Assembly: GCA_002708205.1 (NCBI GenBank)
Contig: PAMR01000034.1
Span: forward strand, 17,617-65,004
Source of the DNA: Gammaproteobacteria bacterium
GTDB lineage: Bacteria > Pseudomonadota > Gammaproteobacteria > Pseudomonadales > Azotimanducaceae
DNA length: 47,388 nucleotides
Direction of reading: 5' to 3'
Part shown: positions 17,823-26,238 of the stretch, piece after piece
Numbering within the stretch: the first letter of the stretch is position 1
How the letters are laid out: each line of letters begins with the position of its first letter
The notes under the pieces: model-generated
Databases searched by the model: none
What the model saw: only the letters and a program-made list of their open reading frames with translations
What the model was told of the DNA's origin: nothing
Made by a program: the position numbers and the translations under genes

Positions 17823-20070
17823 GTGGAGTCGTAGAGCTCTCCTGACTTCCGGAGTCTTAGGGGGTGGTGCTTTGTTAGTAGGTGTTGGATTACGCCCGGG
17901 GCACAGAGCTCCTAAATTGTCACCGCTAGTGGCCAATAGCGATGAAACCCTGATTAACGCTTGGGTGAAGATTGGTTCTGACAATATTGTTACCGCGGTC
18001 GTTCCGCATGCAGAAATGGGGCAGGGGATTCATAGCACACTGGCACAGATGCTAGCGGATGAAATGGATGCTGATTGGCGTTATGTGCAGACTTTAGAAG
18101 CCCCTGCTCATGAGGAATACGCGAATTATGCCCTAGGCAAGGGGTTCATACTCGGAGATTCGAGAGTTCCAGCGATTTTATCCGATACTGTTGACGGGGC
18201 ATTTCTATCTTTGATGCAAACTATCAATATGCAACTAACAGGTGGAAGTGCTAGTGTAAGAACGACGGGTTTACACGCGATGCGAGTTGCTGGAGCTGCA
18301 GCACGTCAGATGTTGATGGGGGCGGCTGCGGAAGCCTGGAAGGTGAGTACTAATGAGTTGCATACAGAAGACAGTCATGTAATGCACTCGGCAACTGGCC
18401 GTAGCGAACCTTATTCAAAGTTTGTAACAGCTGCTGCTTCGAATAAACCACCATCGAATCCTAAGTTAAAGAAAGCCAGTCAGTATCGGCTGATGGGCAC
18501 TTCTGTTAGACGGGGTGATATAGAACCAAAGACTAATGGATTAGCTAAGTTTGGTATCGATGCTGTAGTACCCGGCATGAAGTACGCTGCAGTCATGCGA
18601 TCGCCGGTGTTTGGTGGCCGTTTAATGAGCGTAAATAAAGCCGCGGCGGAGGCCGCTCCCGGAGTGGTACGAGTGGTCGAACTAGACAACGCGGTCGCTG
18701 TTGTTGCTGATGGATATTGGCAAGCGTCGCAGGCATTAAAACAACTTGATGTTAGTTGGGATAACTTGGGTAATGGAGACTCATCGTCACAATCGATATT
18801 TTCTCAGTTTGCAAAGGATTTAGACGAAGCGAGTACTGGTAACAATGCTAACGATGATGTGGTAGTTGGAGATGTTGATGCCGCCTTGGGTGAGGCAGAT
18901 CGAGTAATTGAGTCGGAATATCGTGTTCCTTATCTAGCCCATGCAACGATGGAGCCGTTGAACTGTACCGTATGGATTCATGATGGACTTTGCGAAGTAT
19001 GGACGGGTTCACAAAATCCGTTAGGAGCACGTGCCGATATTGCGGAGGCGATAGGTTTTGAGCCTAATAATGTAGAAATTCACAACGGTTTTCTTGGCGG
19101 CGGTTTTGGTCGTCGGGCGTATAGTGACTATGCAGTTCAGGCAGCAAAAGTGTCATTAATCGCTGGTGTACCAGTGAAGTTAATTTGGTCACGGGAAGAA
19201 GACGTGCGACAGGATCGGTACCGTCCCGCGGCGACCAGTCGCTTTCGAGCAGGACTAGATTCCAAGGGACATCCAGTCGGGTGGATCAATCTTTATGTGG
19301 ACAAACACGATCCTGCAGAAGCACCCCATATTCCATATGCAATAGACAATCAACGCATCCAATATGTATTGAGTCCTACGCACGTTCCGTTCGGATTTTG
19401 GCGTAGTGTTGACCACTCACAGCACGGCTTCTTCACAGAATCCTTTGTGGACGAATTAGCTTGGGCCGCCGGAAAAGATCCTTTTGAGTTTCGCCGTGAA
19501 TTGCTTTCCAATCAGCCGAGATTAAAGGCAGTGCTAGAACTTGCAGCAGAGAAATCGGATTGGGATAACAATATGTTAGGATCCAATCGTGGTAGGGGAA
19601 TAGCTTTGCAGCATTCGTTTGGGTCGATTGTTGCTCAAGTTATTCATGTTACTGTTGAATCGGGAATCGTTAGCATCGATCGGATTGTATGTGCGGTGGA
19701 TACAGGTTTTGCCATAAACCCAGACGGGGTTCGAGCTCAGATGGAAAGCGGAATCGTCTACGGGCTCACTGCGGCGTTGTATGGTGAAATATCAATAAGC
19801 AATGGAGCAGTCTCGCAAAGCAATTTCCACGATTATGAAATGGTTCGTATCGACCAGGTTCCCGATATAGAAACGCATGTTATAAACGGTGGTGGGCCTA
19901 TTGGTGGTGCAGGGGAACCGGGCACACCAGCGGTCGCCCCGGCTCTTGCGAACGCGATATTTTCCGCGACTGGGACGCGAATTCGGCAACTTCCCATAAA
20001 AAACTACGATTTAACCTTTCGGATCGAGGAGAGAGCTTTCAAACGGAAGGCGCCACTTCCACTCGGTTGA
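17815..20070 (+). CDS. Tat-exported molybdopterin hydroxylase large subunit (IorB-like)
   Basis: Molybdenum-cofactor subunit of an isoquinoline-1-oxidoreductase/aldehyde-oxidase type enzyme, 751 residues. It starts with a twin-arginine signal (SRRALLTSG, R6-R7, then a hydrophobic glycine-rich stretch), so it is predicted periplasmic. Family motifs are AEMGQGIHSTLAQMLADEMD, GGFGRRAYSDYAVQAA, and GGAGEPGTPAVAPALANAI near the C-terminus with the catalytic Glu. With the (2Fe-2S) partner it forms a two-subunit enzyme; there is no FAD (CoxM) gene, typical for the IorAB branch that passes electrons to a cytochrome or quinone. The substrate, an aldehyde or N-heterocycle, is not readable. Confidence 0.9.
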   Translation: MGKWSRRALLTSGVLGGGALLVGVGLRPGHRAPKLSPLVANSDETLINAWVKIGSDNIVTAVVPHAEMGQGIHSTLAQMLADEMDADWRYVQTLEAPAHEEYANYALGKGFILGDSRVPAILSDTVDGAFLSLMQTINMQLTGGSASVRTTGLHAMRVAGAAARQMLMGAAAEAWKVSTNELHTEDSHVMHSATGRSEPYSKFVTAAASNKPPSNPKLKKASQYRLMGTSVRRGDIEPKTNGLAKFGIDAVVPGMKYAAVMRSPVFGGRLMSVNKAAAEAAPGVVRVVELDNAVAVVADGYWQASQALKQLDVSWDNLGNGDSSSQSIFSQFAKDLDEASTGNNANDDVVVGDVDAALGEADRVIESEYRVPYLAHATMEPLNCTVWIHDGLCEVWTGSQNPLGARADIAEAIGFEPNNVEIHNGFLGGGFGRRAYSDYAVQAAKVSLIAGVPVKLIWSREEDVRQDRYRPAATSRFRAGLDSKGHPVGWINLYVDKHDPAEAPHIPYAIDNQRIQYVLSPTHVPFGFWRSVDHSQHGFFTESFVDELAWAAGKDPFEFRRELLSNQPRLKAVLELAAEKSDWDNNMLGSNRGRGIALQHSFGSIVAQVIHVTVESGIVSIDRIVCAVDTGFAINPDGVRAQMESGIVYGLTAALYGEISISNGAVSQSNFHDYEMVRIDQVPDIETHVINGGGPIGGAGEPGTPAVAPALANAIFSATGTRIRQLPIKNYDLTFRIEERAFKRKAPLPLG

Positions 20071-20078
20071 TATTGATT

Positions 20079-20795
20079 CTAGGGCAGTAATGCCCCCCCT
20101 TCTATATCAATAGTGGAACCTGTCATATAGTCATTCTCTAATGCAAAAATAATTGCGGAAGCCACCTCGTCTGCTGTTCCAGCACGAGGGATGAGAGTGT
20201 TGGCCGTTGCTTTGTTAAGAAATTCCTTTCTTGCTGAGCCTTCCAGCGCAAACATGGGTGTATCGATTAAACCGGGACATACAACGTTAATTCTTCTCGG
20301 AGCTATTTCTGGAGCGATTGCACGAGCAAAACCCTCTACAGCATTTCCAACAGTCGCAATAGCAGATGAACCCGGGTTGCTTTTTCGGGCAGGAAATCCA
20401 CTAACAAGTACAATAGCTCCTGTGGGAGACATAAATTCAGCGCCGATACGGACGGAATTTGTGTATCCCCAGAGTTTTCGGAACGATCCTTGGAATCCGT
20501 CGAGATCCATCTGTAAAAACGGGCCTGAAGCGCGTTCCCCTCCAGTGGCGCAATTGATAAGACAATCGAACGTTGCAAAATCAGAGAAAAGTGTTGCCAT
20601 AGCGTCCCGATCCAGTACGTCGAGAGCCTTAAACGTGACAGAATCCTCGGTGGTTTTACGGGCCATCTCTATATTTGACTCGGACCGACCGGCTGCAAGG
20701 ACGGTAGCGCCAGCAGAGTCGAGCAGCTGGACCGCTGCAAGTCCAATTCCGGATGTTCCACCTAAAACAATTGCTTTTTTTCCGTCAAGATTCAT
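20079..20795 (-). CDS. SDR family protein lacking the Tyr-Lys active site
   Basis: Short-chain dehydrogenase/reductase fold, 238 residues. The nucleotide motif GGTSGIG (12-18) and the D-x-L-I-N stretch are present, and it ends with MTGSTIDIEGGALLP as usual for SDRs. The Ser of the active site is S132, but the expected YxxxK is absent: the aligned positions 145 and 149 are Ala and Val in SSAIATVGNAVEGF. It may be a non-catalytic or differently working SDR. It is the last gene of an overlapping trio with the TraB-like (11-bp overlap) and CinA-like genes, and converges on the Mo hydroxylase gene 8 bp away. Confidence 0.8.
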   Translation of the reverse strand: MNLDGKKAIVLGGTSGIGLAAVQLLDSAGATVLAAGRSESNIEMARKTTEDSVTFKALDVLDRDAMATLFSDFATFDCLINCATGGERASGPFLQMDLDGFQGSFRKLWGYTNSVRIGAEFMSPTGAIVLVSGFPARKSNPGSSAIATVGNAVEGFARAIAPEIAPRRINVVCPGLIDTPMFALEGSARKEFLNKATANTLIPRAGTADEVASAIIFALENDYMTGSTIDIEGGALLP

Positions 20796-21921
20796 ATTTT
20801 TCCTTACTCATTAGGTTTTCGTTTAATTGTATAGATCCGTCGTTGGCGACTCGTTGTAATGTAATTCCTCGTTCTTGAAGGATATTGATTATGCTATTAG
20901 ACCCTATCAGGTGGGCGGCTCCTATCAGAACAAAATAATGGCCTGGGACGTCTAGTAATTCTATGATCTTATCTGCCATCTGAAAATTTCGTTTGTCTAA
21001 TAAATTACGTTGAAAGTTTTCGTATGCTTCAGAATTTTCAGAATCGTCTTGAAAAGAGTTTTCTATTGCCACGTCGTCGCCGTGCCACCATGCAGAAACC
21101 AATGAAGTCACCATCGATTCCAATTCGGTGTCACTTACTAATGATTCACTCAGAATGCGTAGTTGAATTTCCATGGCGGTTTGGGCGAGAAGAGTAATTT
21201 GTTGCTTCGTAGTTTCGAGTGATACGATCGTTCGAAAATCGGCGCGTTCAAGGAACTGTTGTTCCATGCCCCATTTCCGTGAAAACCCGAAGGCATCTAA
21301 ACGAGCATTAACTATATTTGTTGCCGCGAATGCAGGCTTTAGGCGATCAAGGGTTTCAAATTTTAAACCGGTATTCCTGAGTATCTTTTGCAATTGTTCA
21401 AAATTTCGATCATTCAACATAGAGCGCAACGATTGTTCCGGGGCCAAAGTGAGCTGATCAACTAACCATGCTCTTGAAGTTGATCCGTCGTCAGCTTGAA
21501 GTACATTAGTTTCAACGACGACATGGCTAGATTGTTCAAACGCTTGATCGATAGGATCGGGTAGAGGTAAGAGAGTGGCTTTTAAAGAGTGAACTGAACC
21601 CACTATGCTTATCTGACTTCTTCGATTTTTGTTTTGCCACATCATCAGTGGAGTATTTGGGCCAATATTTGCTTTTATTTCCTGAGCTGTGGCGATTGCT
21701 GTGCTCCCGATGCGAGTAATTTCACATTTTTGGGGGGTGTGTGCTGCTTCGCATCGATTGATCGCCTGGAGGGAAGCCGCGACCATATTGACTCCTTTGC
21801 CAACATACCGTGATTGATGGACAGAATCTGTCGCTATCGCTTCATACGCTCGCGTCTGTGTGTCGGCAGCCAAAGAGTCGATATAAACCAATATGATGAC
21901 TATAGGCATGATTAGCTTCAC
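20785..21921 (-). CDS. TraB/GumN family protein, secreted
   Basis: A 378-residue protein of the TraB/GumN (Tiki-like) family, putative metalloproteases with two conserved GxxH motifs. Those are seen as VGSVHSLKATLLPLP (about 108-122) and GAAHLIGSNSIINILQERG near the C-terminus. The N-terminus MKLIMPIVIILVYIDSLAADT is a signal peptide with an SLA cleavage-like site. An unassigned stretch of about 85 residues with two Cys lies between signal and family domain. Its ATG overlaps the stop of the CinA-like gene by 4 bp. Function in bacteria is unsettled; a periplasmic location is likely. Confidence 0.82.
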   Translation of the reverse strand: MKLIMPIVIILVYIDSLAADTQTRAYEAIATDSVHQSRYVGKGVNMVAASLQAINRCEAAHTPQKCEITRIGSTAIATAQEIKANIGPNTPLMMWQNKNRRSQISIVGSVHSLKATLLPLPDPIDQAFEQSSHVVVETNVLQADDGSTSRAWLVDQLTLAPEQSLRSMLNDRNFEQLQKILRNTGLKFETLDRLKPAFAATNIVNARLDAFGFSRKWGMEQQFLERADFRTIVSLETTKQQITLLAQTAMEIQLRILSESLVSDTELESMVTSLVSAWWHGDDVAIENSFQDDSENSEAYENFQRNLLDKRNFQMADKIIELLDVPGHYFVLIGAAHLIGSNSIINILQERGITLQRVANDGSIQLNENLMSKEKYES

Positions 21922-22670
21922 GGGCGTTCGATATCCTCGGGTGTTTCTTCCTTCGCCGTTATGGTTGCACAGATAGAATTCAATACGAGGTTGAGTTCTT
22001 CTATATCAGTCCCGCGGATAACGAGAGATGTGCCATATCGATTGTTGCGAGAGAATGGATAGCTTCCTATATCGACGGCTGGGTGGTCCTTTTGGAGTGT
22101 GGTTAATTCGTCGGCAATTTCGCTTTCGCCCATATAGGCGGTTACAGAACAAGAGTGGACTACGGGGCCACCTTGAAAAGGGATATTTCCTATCATGGCT
22201 TGCATGACTCTTGGAATACCGGCCATAACATGTACGTTTTCCATAGAAAAACCTTGAGGGCCACCTGTGCTATTTTCAATCAGACTAGCGCCTTTAGGCA
22301 CTCTAGCCATACGAAGACGCGATTCCATAACATGTTCGGGAGCAGGTCGCTGTCGGATTCGACTAGCGATTTGATCATCTACGACGAGCTCGACATCAAA
22401 AGCTTTTGCGATACATTCAGCCGTAATGTCATCGTGTGTGGGGCCGATACCACCGGTAGTCAATACATAATCAAAATTCTCACGTGCCTGGTTAACTGTA
22501 TTGACAACTACTTCATGAAGATCTGGGATTACCCAAGCAGCTTTGACGCTTACTCCTTTGGTACCCAGATACTTAGCGATATAGTTAAGATTCGTGTCTT
22601 GTGTGCGTCCGGAGAGGATTTCGTTGCCTATAATAATAACGGCGGCAGTGACTGTTTTTTCGTCTGACAT
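21918..22670 (-). CDS. CinA-like molybdopterin-binding domain protein
   Basis: Competence/damage-inducible protein A family, N-terminal MoCF-binding domain only (250 residues); the C-terminal NMN-deamidase half of full-length CinA is missing, as in many bacteria. Motifs are AAVIIIGNEILSGRTQDTN at the start and TTGGIGPTHDDIT at about 90, with GPQGFSMENVHVMAGIP later. The start is the ATG at 22670, with AGGAG 6 nt upstream, rather than the ATG at 22685. It is the first gene of an overlapping trio. Related proteins act as ADP-ribose or NAD-derivative pyrophosphatases. Confidence 0.85.
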   Translation of the reverse strand: MSDEKTVTAAVIIIGNEILSGRTQDTNLNYIAKYLGTKGVSVKAAWVIPDLHEVVVNTVNQARENFDYVLTTGGIGPTHDDITAECIAKAFDVELVVDDQIASRIRQRPAPEHVMESRLRMARVPKGASLIENSTGGPQGFSMENVHVMAGIPRVMQAMIGNIPFQGGPVVHSCSVTAYMGESEIADELTTLQKDHPAVDIGSYPFSRNNRYGTSLVIRGTDIEELNLVLNSICATITAKEETPEDIERP

Positions 22671-22764
22671 AGGATCTCCTGGCATTGGTGGCGTTTCTGT
22701 TGTTTGGAAAGTGCTATCTGACGAAAGATGCGGTCTTCTCGTACTGTAGCGATAGTTTTAGGGA

Positions 22765-23565
22765 CTAGTGTCCTGTAAAGATGGGCGTGCGTTTTTCTGA
22801 GAATGCGACCCTACCTTCTTTGTAGTCTTCTGAGTTAAAACAGCGGTTGACCAATTCGTTCACCAGCGCTATGTCTTCTTTATGCCCACCATTTTCGAAA
22901 GTATTCAAGGCTTGCTTTGCAGCTTGGATTGTTAGTGGGGCATTTTTAACCATCTGTTGCGCGTAGTCGATCACTCTGTCTCGGATTTCATCTCTTTCAA
23001 ATACAAATTGTATTAACCCGCACTGGAGAGCTTCTTGGGCTGTTAAAAAACGCGCTGAGAAGAGAATGTCCCGTGCGCGAGCAGGTCCAACGCATCGTGC
23101 CAGTTTGGCGAGATTCTCATATTCGTATCCAAGGCCTAATTTAGCAGCAGGAATACCGAAAGTAGAGTCAGGTGTGGCGATGCGAAGGTCGGCGGTCAGG
23201 GCTGTTCCTAAACCACCGCCGATACAATAACCCTGTATAAGGGCCAAGACCGGTTTAGAGATATTGACTAATTCGCGATTTCCCTGAGTAGAAATTCGCG
23301 CGTATTCGGCTTTTTGTTCGGCATTTGACCGTTGTTTATCGAATTCACTGATGTCTGCTCCGGAGACGAAAGCCTTACCCCCGGCACCGGTTAGTACCAC
23401 CACACGCACATGATCAGACTCGTTGAAATAAGACGCTATATCACCAATGGCTTGCCACATTTCAAGTGACAAAGCGTTGTGTCTGGCCGGATTATTGAAA
23501 ACCATCCAACCTACACCATCTTCTACTTCATAGGTCATTCGATCGGTTTTGAGATTGGGCTTCAT
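22765..23565 (-). CDS. enoyl-CoA hydratase/isomerase family protein without catalytic Glu pair
   Basis: Crotonase fold, 266 residues. The oxyanion-hole motifs are present (GGKAFVSGADISEF at about 62-75 and YCIGGGLGTALTADLRIA at 113-130). The two Glu of enoyl-CoA hydratase are not: the first position is Gly (G120) and the second is Ala (A140 in FGIPAAKLGLG). So simple hydration is unlikely; decarboxylation, isomerisation or thioester hydrolysis by a crotonase variant is possible. The start overlaps the CitE-like gene stop by 4 bp. It is the third gene of a MaoC-CitE-crotonase operon. Confidence 0.87.
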   Translation of the reverse strand: MKPNLKTDRMTYEVEDGVGWMVFNNPARHNALSLEMWQAIGDIASYFNESDHVRVVVLTGAGGKAFVSGADISEFDKQRSNAEQKAEYARISTQGNRELVNISKPVLALIQGYCIGGGLGTALTADLRIATPDSTFGIPAAKLGLGYEYENLAKLARCVGPARARDILFSARFLTAQEALQCGLIQFVFERDEIRDRVIDYAQQMVKNAPLTIQAAKQALNTFENGGHKEDIALVNELVNRCFNSEDYKEGRVAFSEKRTPIFTGH

Positions 23566-24479
23566 AGACTGACTCCAGAGTGACGTGCTCTCTGTATAAG
23601 AGATTTCGCTCTATTTAGGTGTGGTGCGTCAACCATTTGACCCTTGAAACTAAAAGCCATTAAACCCTGTTTCTGGGCATCTTCGAAGGCTTCCAATAGC
23701 GCCTTCGCCTCCTCCACATCTGCTAAAGACGGGGTGTATATTTCGTTGACGATCGGGATTTGATCTGGGTGTATTGTCATTTTGCCGGTAAAGCCTAAGG
23801 CTGAGCCTTGGAGGCAATCCTTCCGTAAACCGTCGGCATCTCGAAGATCAACATAGACGGTGTCGATCGGTGGCACCCGAGATGCAACGGCACTGAGTAA
23901 TGTTTGGTGTCGGCAATGTTCGTACACGCTGAGATAGTTTCCATCGAGGCCTCGATTTCCAGAAGCACCAAGGTCAGCAGAGAGATCCTCGGCGCCCCAA
24001 GACATCGCAACGACACGTGGACATGACCCGAAAGATTCTATGTTCAGTGCTCCTCTAGCGGTTTCAGTAGCGATTAAAATCAATCCCACACCTTGATGAG
24101 CATGACCATACTCGCGTTCGAGCATCGTAAGTTCATTATCAATTCGTAATACGTCTTCAAGGCTATTTGGTTTTGGGATTACATATGCGTCGGGTGGATG
24201 GATCATTGTTTCGCGGAGGTCAGGATAGCCCCAAGGGGTATCTAGTGGATTGATTCGTATGGTGCGTTCTTTTCGGCCGAAATTGATCTCTCGTAGCCAG
24301 CCGGCGATAACATTACGAGATTCTTTTTTTCTATCCGGCGTTACCGCATCTTCGAGATCGAGTATTAAACCATCGGCCTCGGTTTCTAGTGATTTGGTCA
24401 ACATTTTCTCGTTTGCGCCGGGTACGAAGTGCATTGACCGGCGCAAACGCTCGCGCCCATTTTTTTTCTGTTCACTCAT
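23562..24479 (-). CDS. CitE/HpcH-family acyl-CoA lyase (citramalyl/malyl-CoA lyase-like)
   Basis: TIM-barrel lyase of the citrate-lyase-beta family, 305 residues; relatives cleave malyl-, citramalyl- or methylmalyl-CoA into an acyl-CoA and a keto acid. Motifs are RRSMHFVPGANEKML at the N-terminus, DGLILDLEDAVTPDRK (metal Asp/Glu), TIRINPLDTPWG, LILIATETARGALN (metal Glu), MSWGAEDLSADLG (metal Asp) and GFTGKMTIHPDQIPIVNE. I choose the ATG at 24479, which overlaps the MaoC stop (ATGA); a longer form to 24521 lies within that gene. With MaoC upstream it fits a hydrate-then-cleave pair such as mesaconyl/itaconyl-CoA breakdown. Confidence 0.87.
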   Translation of the reverse strand: MSEQKKNGRERLRRSMHFVPGANEKMLTKSLETEADGLILDLEDAVTPDRKKESRNVIAGWLREINFGRKERTIRINPLDTPWGYPDLRETMIHPPDAYVIPKPNSLEDVLRIDNELTMLEREYGHAHQGVGLILIATETARGALNIESFGSCPRVVAMSWGAEDLSADLGASGNRGLDGNYLSVYEHCRHQTLLSAVASRVPPIDTVYVDLRDADGLRKDCLQGSALGFTGKMTIHPDQIPIVNEIYTPSLADVEEAKALLEAFEDAQKQGLMAFSFKGQMVDAPHLNRAKSLIQRARHSGVSL

Positions 24480-24928
24480 TTGGTTTTTCTCATCATCATT
24501 GCTCCTCGTGTGCAAGAGCAAACAATCTCCTGTCTCTGGTTTTTTCCGATGTGTTCGAAGGTAATGATCCCTCGGTCTTGTTTTGTCTGACTTTCTCGGC
24601 GATCGATGACACGGGTTTGAACTCGAATAGTGTCTCCAAGAAATACGGGATTCGGGAATGTTGTTTTATCAAAACCCAGATTACCGAGCGTCGTACCAAG
24701 CGTTGTGTCGCCTACTGATAGACCAACCACCAAAGAGAGAGTGAATAAGCTATTTACTAGTATCTGTCCGTGTATCGAATTTTTAGCAAATTCGGCATCC
24801 AAATGTAGAGGTTGTGGATTGAGTGTCAGGGTTGTAAAAAGCAGGTTGTCAGTCTCTGTCACAGTACGTCCCGGTTCATGCTCAAACGACATGCCTGTAG
24901 TTAAGTCTTCGTAATATTTGCCAGCCAA
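24476..24928 (-). CDS. MaoC family hydratase/dehydratase
   Basis: Hot-dog-fold hydratase of 150 residues acting on acyl-CoA. The typical GRTVTETDNLLFTTLTLNPQPLHLD stretch is at about 20-44; the active-site His is kept (H42) while the usual Asp is Asn (N37), a change I recall as common in the branch linked to CitE-like lyases. C-terminal VFLGDTIRVQTRVIDRRES also fits. It is first in the operon MaoC-CitE-crotonase and divergent from an acyl-CoA dehydrogenase with a 52-bp gap. A role in adding water to an unsaturated dicarboxylyl-CoA is inferred. Confidence 0.87.
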   Translation of the reverse strand: MAGKYYEDLTTGMSFEHEPGRTVTETDNLLFTTLTLNPQPLHLDAEFAKNSIHGQILVNSLFTLSLVVGLSVGDTTLGTTLGNLGFDKTTFPNPVFLGDTIRVQTRVIDRRESQTKQDRGIITFEHIGKNQRQEIVCSCTRGAMMMRKTK

Positions 24929-24980
24929 GATTTATCCATTCGTAGTGATCCTATGGGATGGACCATGCTAACCTCGTGGC

Positions 24981-26147
24981 ATGGACTTTGAACAGACTGA
25001 AGAGCATCAGCTGATACGCGATGCGATAAAAAAGATATGTCAGGATTATCCCGACGATTATTGGCTGAAATGCGATAACGAACATACGTTCCCTTGGGAT
25101 TTCTATAACACTTTGGCGGAAGCAGGCTGGATCGGTATCGCTATTCCAGAAGCTTACGGAGGTAGTGGACGGGGTATTACTGAGGCTTCGATAGTCTTGG
25201 AGGAAGTTGCTGCATCCGGTGCGGCTATGAACGGTTGCAGCGGGATACATCTTTCTATTTTCGGAATGCATCCAGTGGTCAAATATGGCTCTGACGTAAT
25301 GAAACAAAAATATTTGCCACGGGTAGCAAATGGGGACCTGCATGTGGCCTTTGGTGTCACAGAGCCGGATGCAGGTACGGATACTTCGTCAATCAAGACT
25401 GCCGCACGCATTGAAGGAGATCAGTATGTTGTTCGTGGGCGGAAGGTATGGACAACTAAAGCCCTAGATTCAGAACGCGTACTTTTATTGGTGAGGACAC
25501 AAGCACGAGATAAAGTTGAAAAACGTACCGATGGATTGACATTACTTTTGGCGGAATTGCAGCGACCGGAAGTCAGTATTTCACCTATCGATAAAGTAGG
25601 TCGGAACGCGGTGGCGACCTGTGAAGTCGTGTATGACGATCTGCCTGTGAGTATCGAAGATCGCGTTGGAGAGGAAGGTAAGGGCTTTCGATATATTCTC
25701 GATGGTTTGAACGCGGAACGGATTTTAGTCGCTTCTGAAGCACTGGGGATTGGTCGAGCCGCGATGCGAAGAGCGGTTGATTATGCAAACGAACGCGTGG
25801 TGTTCGGACGCCCGATTGGGCGGAATCAAGGGGTGGCGTTTCCGCTAGGCGAAGCACAAATGCGTTTAGACGCGGCAGAGCTAATGATTCGAAAGGCATC
25901 TTGGTTGATAGATAATGGTCAACCCTGTGCTGCGGAAGCCAATATGGCGAAGTGGCTGGCGGCAGACGCGGCGTTTCAGGCTGCTGATCAAGCAATGCAA
26001 ACACACGGCGGATTTGGATACGCCAAGGAGTTTCACGTGGAGAGATATTGGCGAGAAGCTCGCTTGATGCGGATCGCACCGATATCGCAAGAAATGATTT
26101 TAAATTACGTCACGGAGCACGTATTGGAGTTACCCCGTTCGTATTAG
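24981..26147 (+). CDS. acyl-CoA dehydrogenase
   Basis: FAD-dependent acyl-CoA dehydrogenase of 388 residues, transferring electrons to ETF. Motifs are the N-terminal helical domain, AFGVTEPDAGTDTSSIKT (FAD/substrate loop at about 119-136), RKVWTTKALDSERVLLLVRT, GRPIGRNQGVAFPLGEAQMRLDAAE, and MQTHGGFGYAKEFHVERYWREARLMRI. The catalytic Glu appears to be in PISQEMILNYV. The start is the ATG at 24981 with no obvious Shine-Dalgarno; CCATGC/GCATGG arms (24963-24968, 24979-24984) could fold over it. Divergence from MaoC-CitE-crotonase suggests one shared pathway for a branched or dicarboxylic acyl-CoA. Confidence 0.92.
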   Translation: MDFEQTEEHQLIRDAIKKICQDYPDDYWLKCDNEHTFPWDFYNTLAEAGWIGIAIPEAYGGSGRGITEASIVLEEVAASGAAMNGCSGIHLSIFGMHPVVKYGSDVMKQKYLPRVANGDLHVAFGVTEPDAGTDTSSIKTAARIEGDQYVVRGRKVWTTKALDSERVLLLVRTQARDKVEKRTDGLTLLLAELQRPEVSISPIDKVGRNAVATCEVVYDDLPVSIEDRVGEEGKGFRYILDGLNAERILVASEALGIGRAAMRRAVDYANERVVFGRPIGRNQGVAFPLGEAQMRLDAAELMIRKASWLIDNGQPCAAEANMAKWLAADAAFQAADQAMQTHGGFGYAKEFHVERYWREARLMRIAPISQEMILNYVTEHVLELPRSY

Positions 26148-26238
26148 TCGTCAATGATTTGAAATCCATTGAAATATTAGGGTTAGCAGTTTTACTTTTT
26201 CGCTCCACGGTCAGATATCCATGTATCGGCAAGACGTA

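Noticed and set aside
20191..20814. 207-codon plus-strand open frame opposite the SDR gene
   Set aside because: It is antisense to a clear SDR gene with nucleotide-binding motif, and its own residues show no family likeness.
22155..22667. 170-codon plus-strand frame opposite the CinA-like gene
   Set aside because: It lies fully antisense to conserved CinA-type coding sequence and has no recognisable motif.
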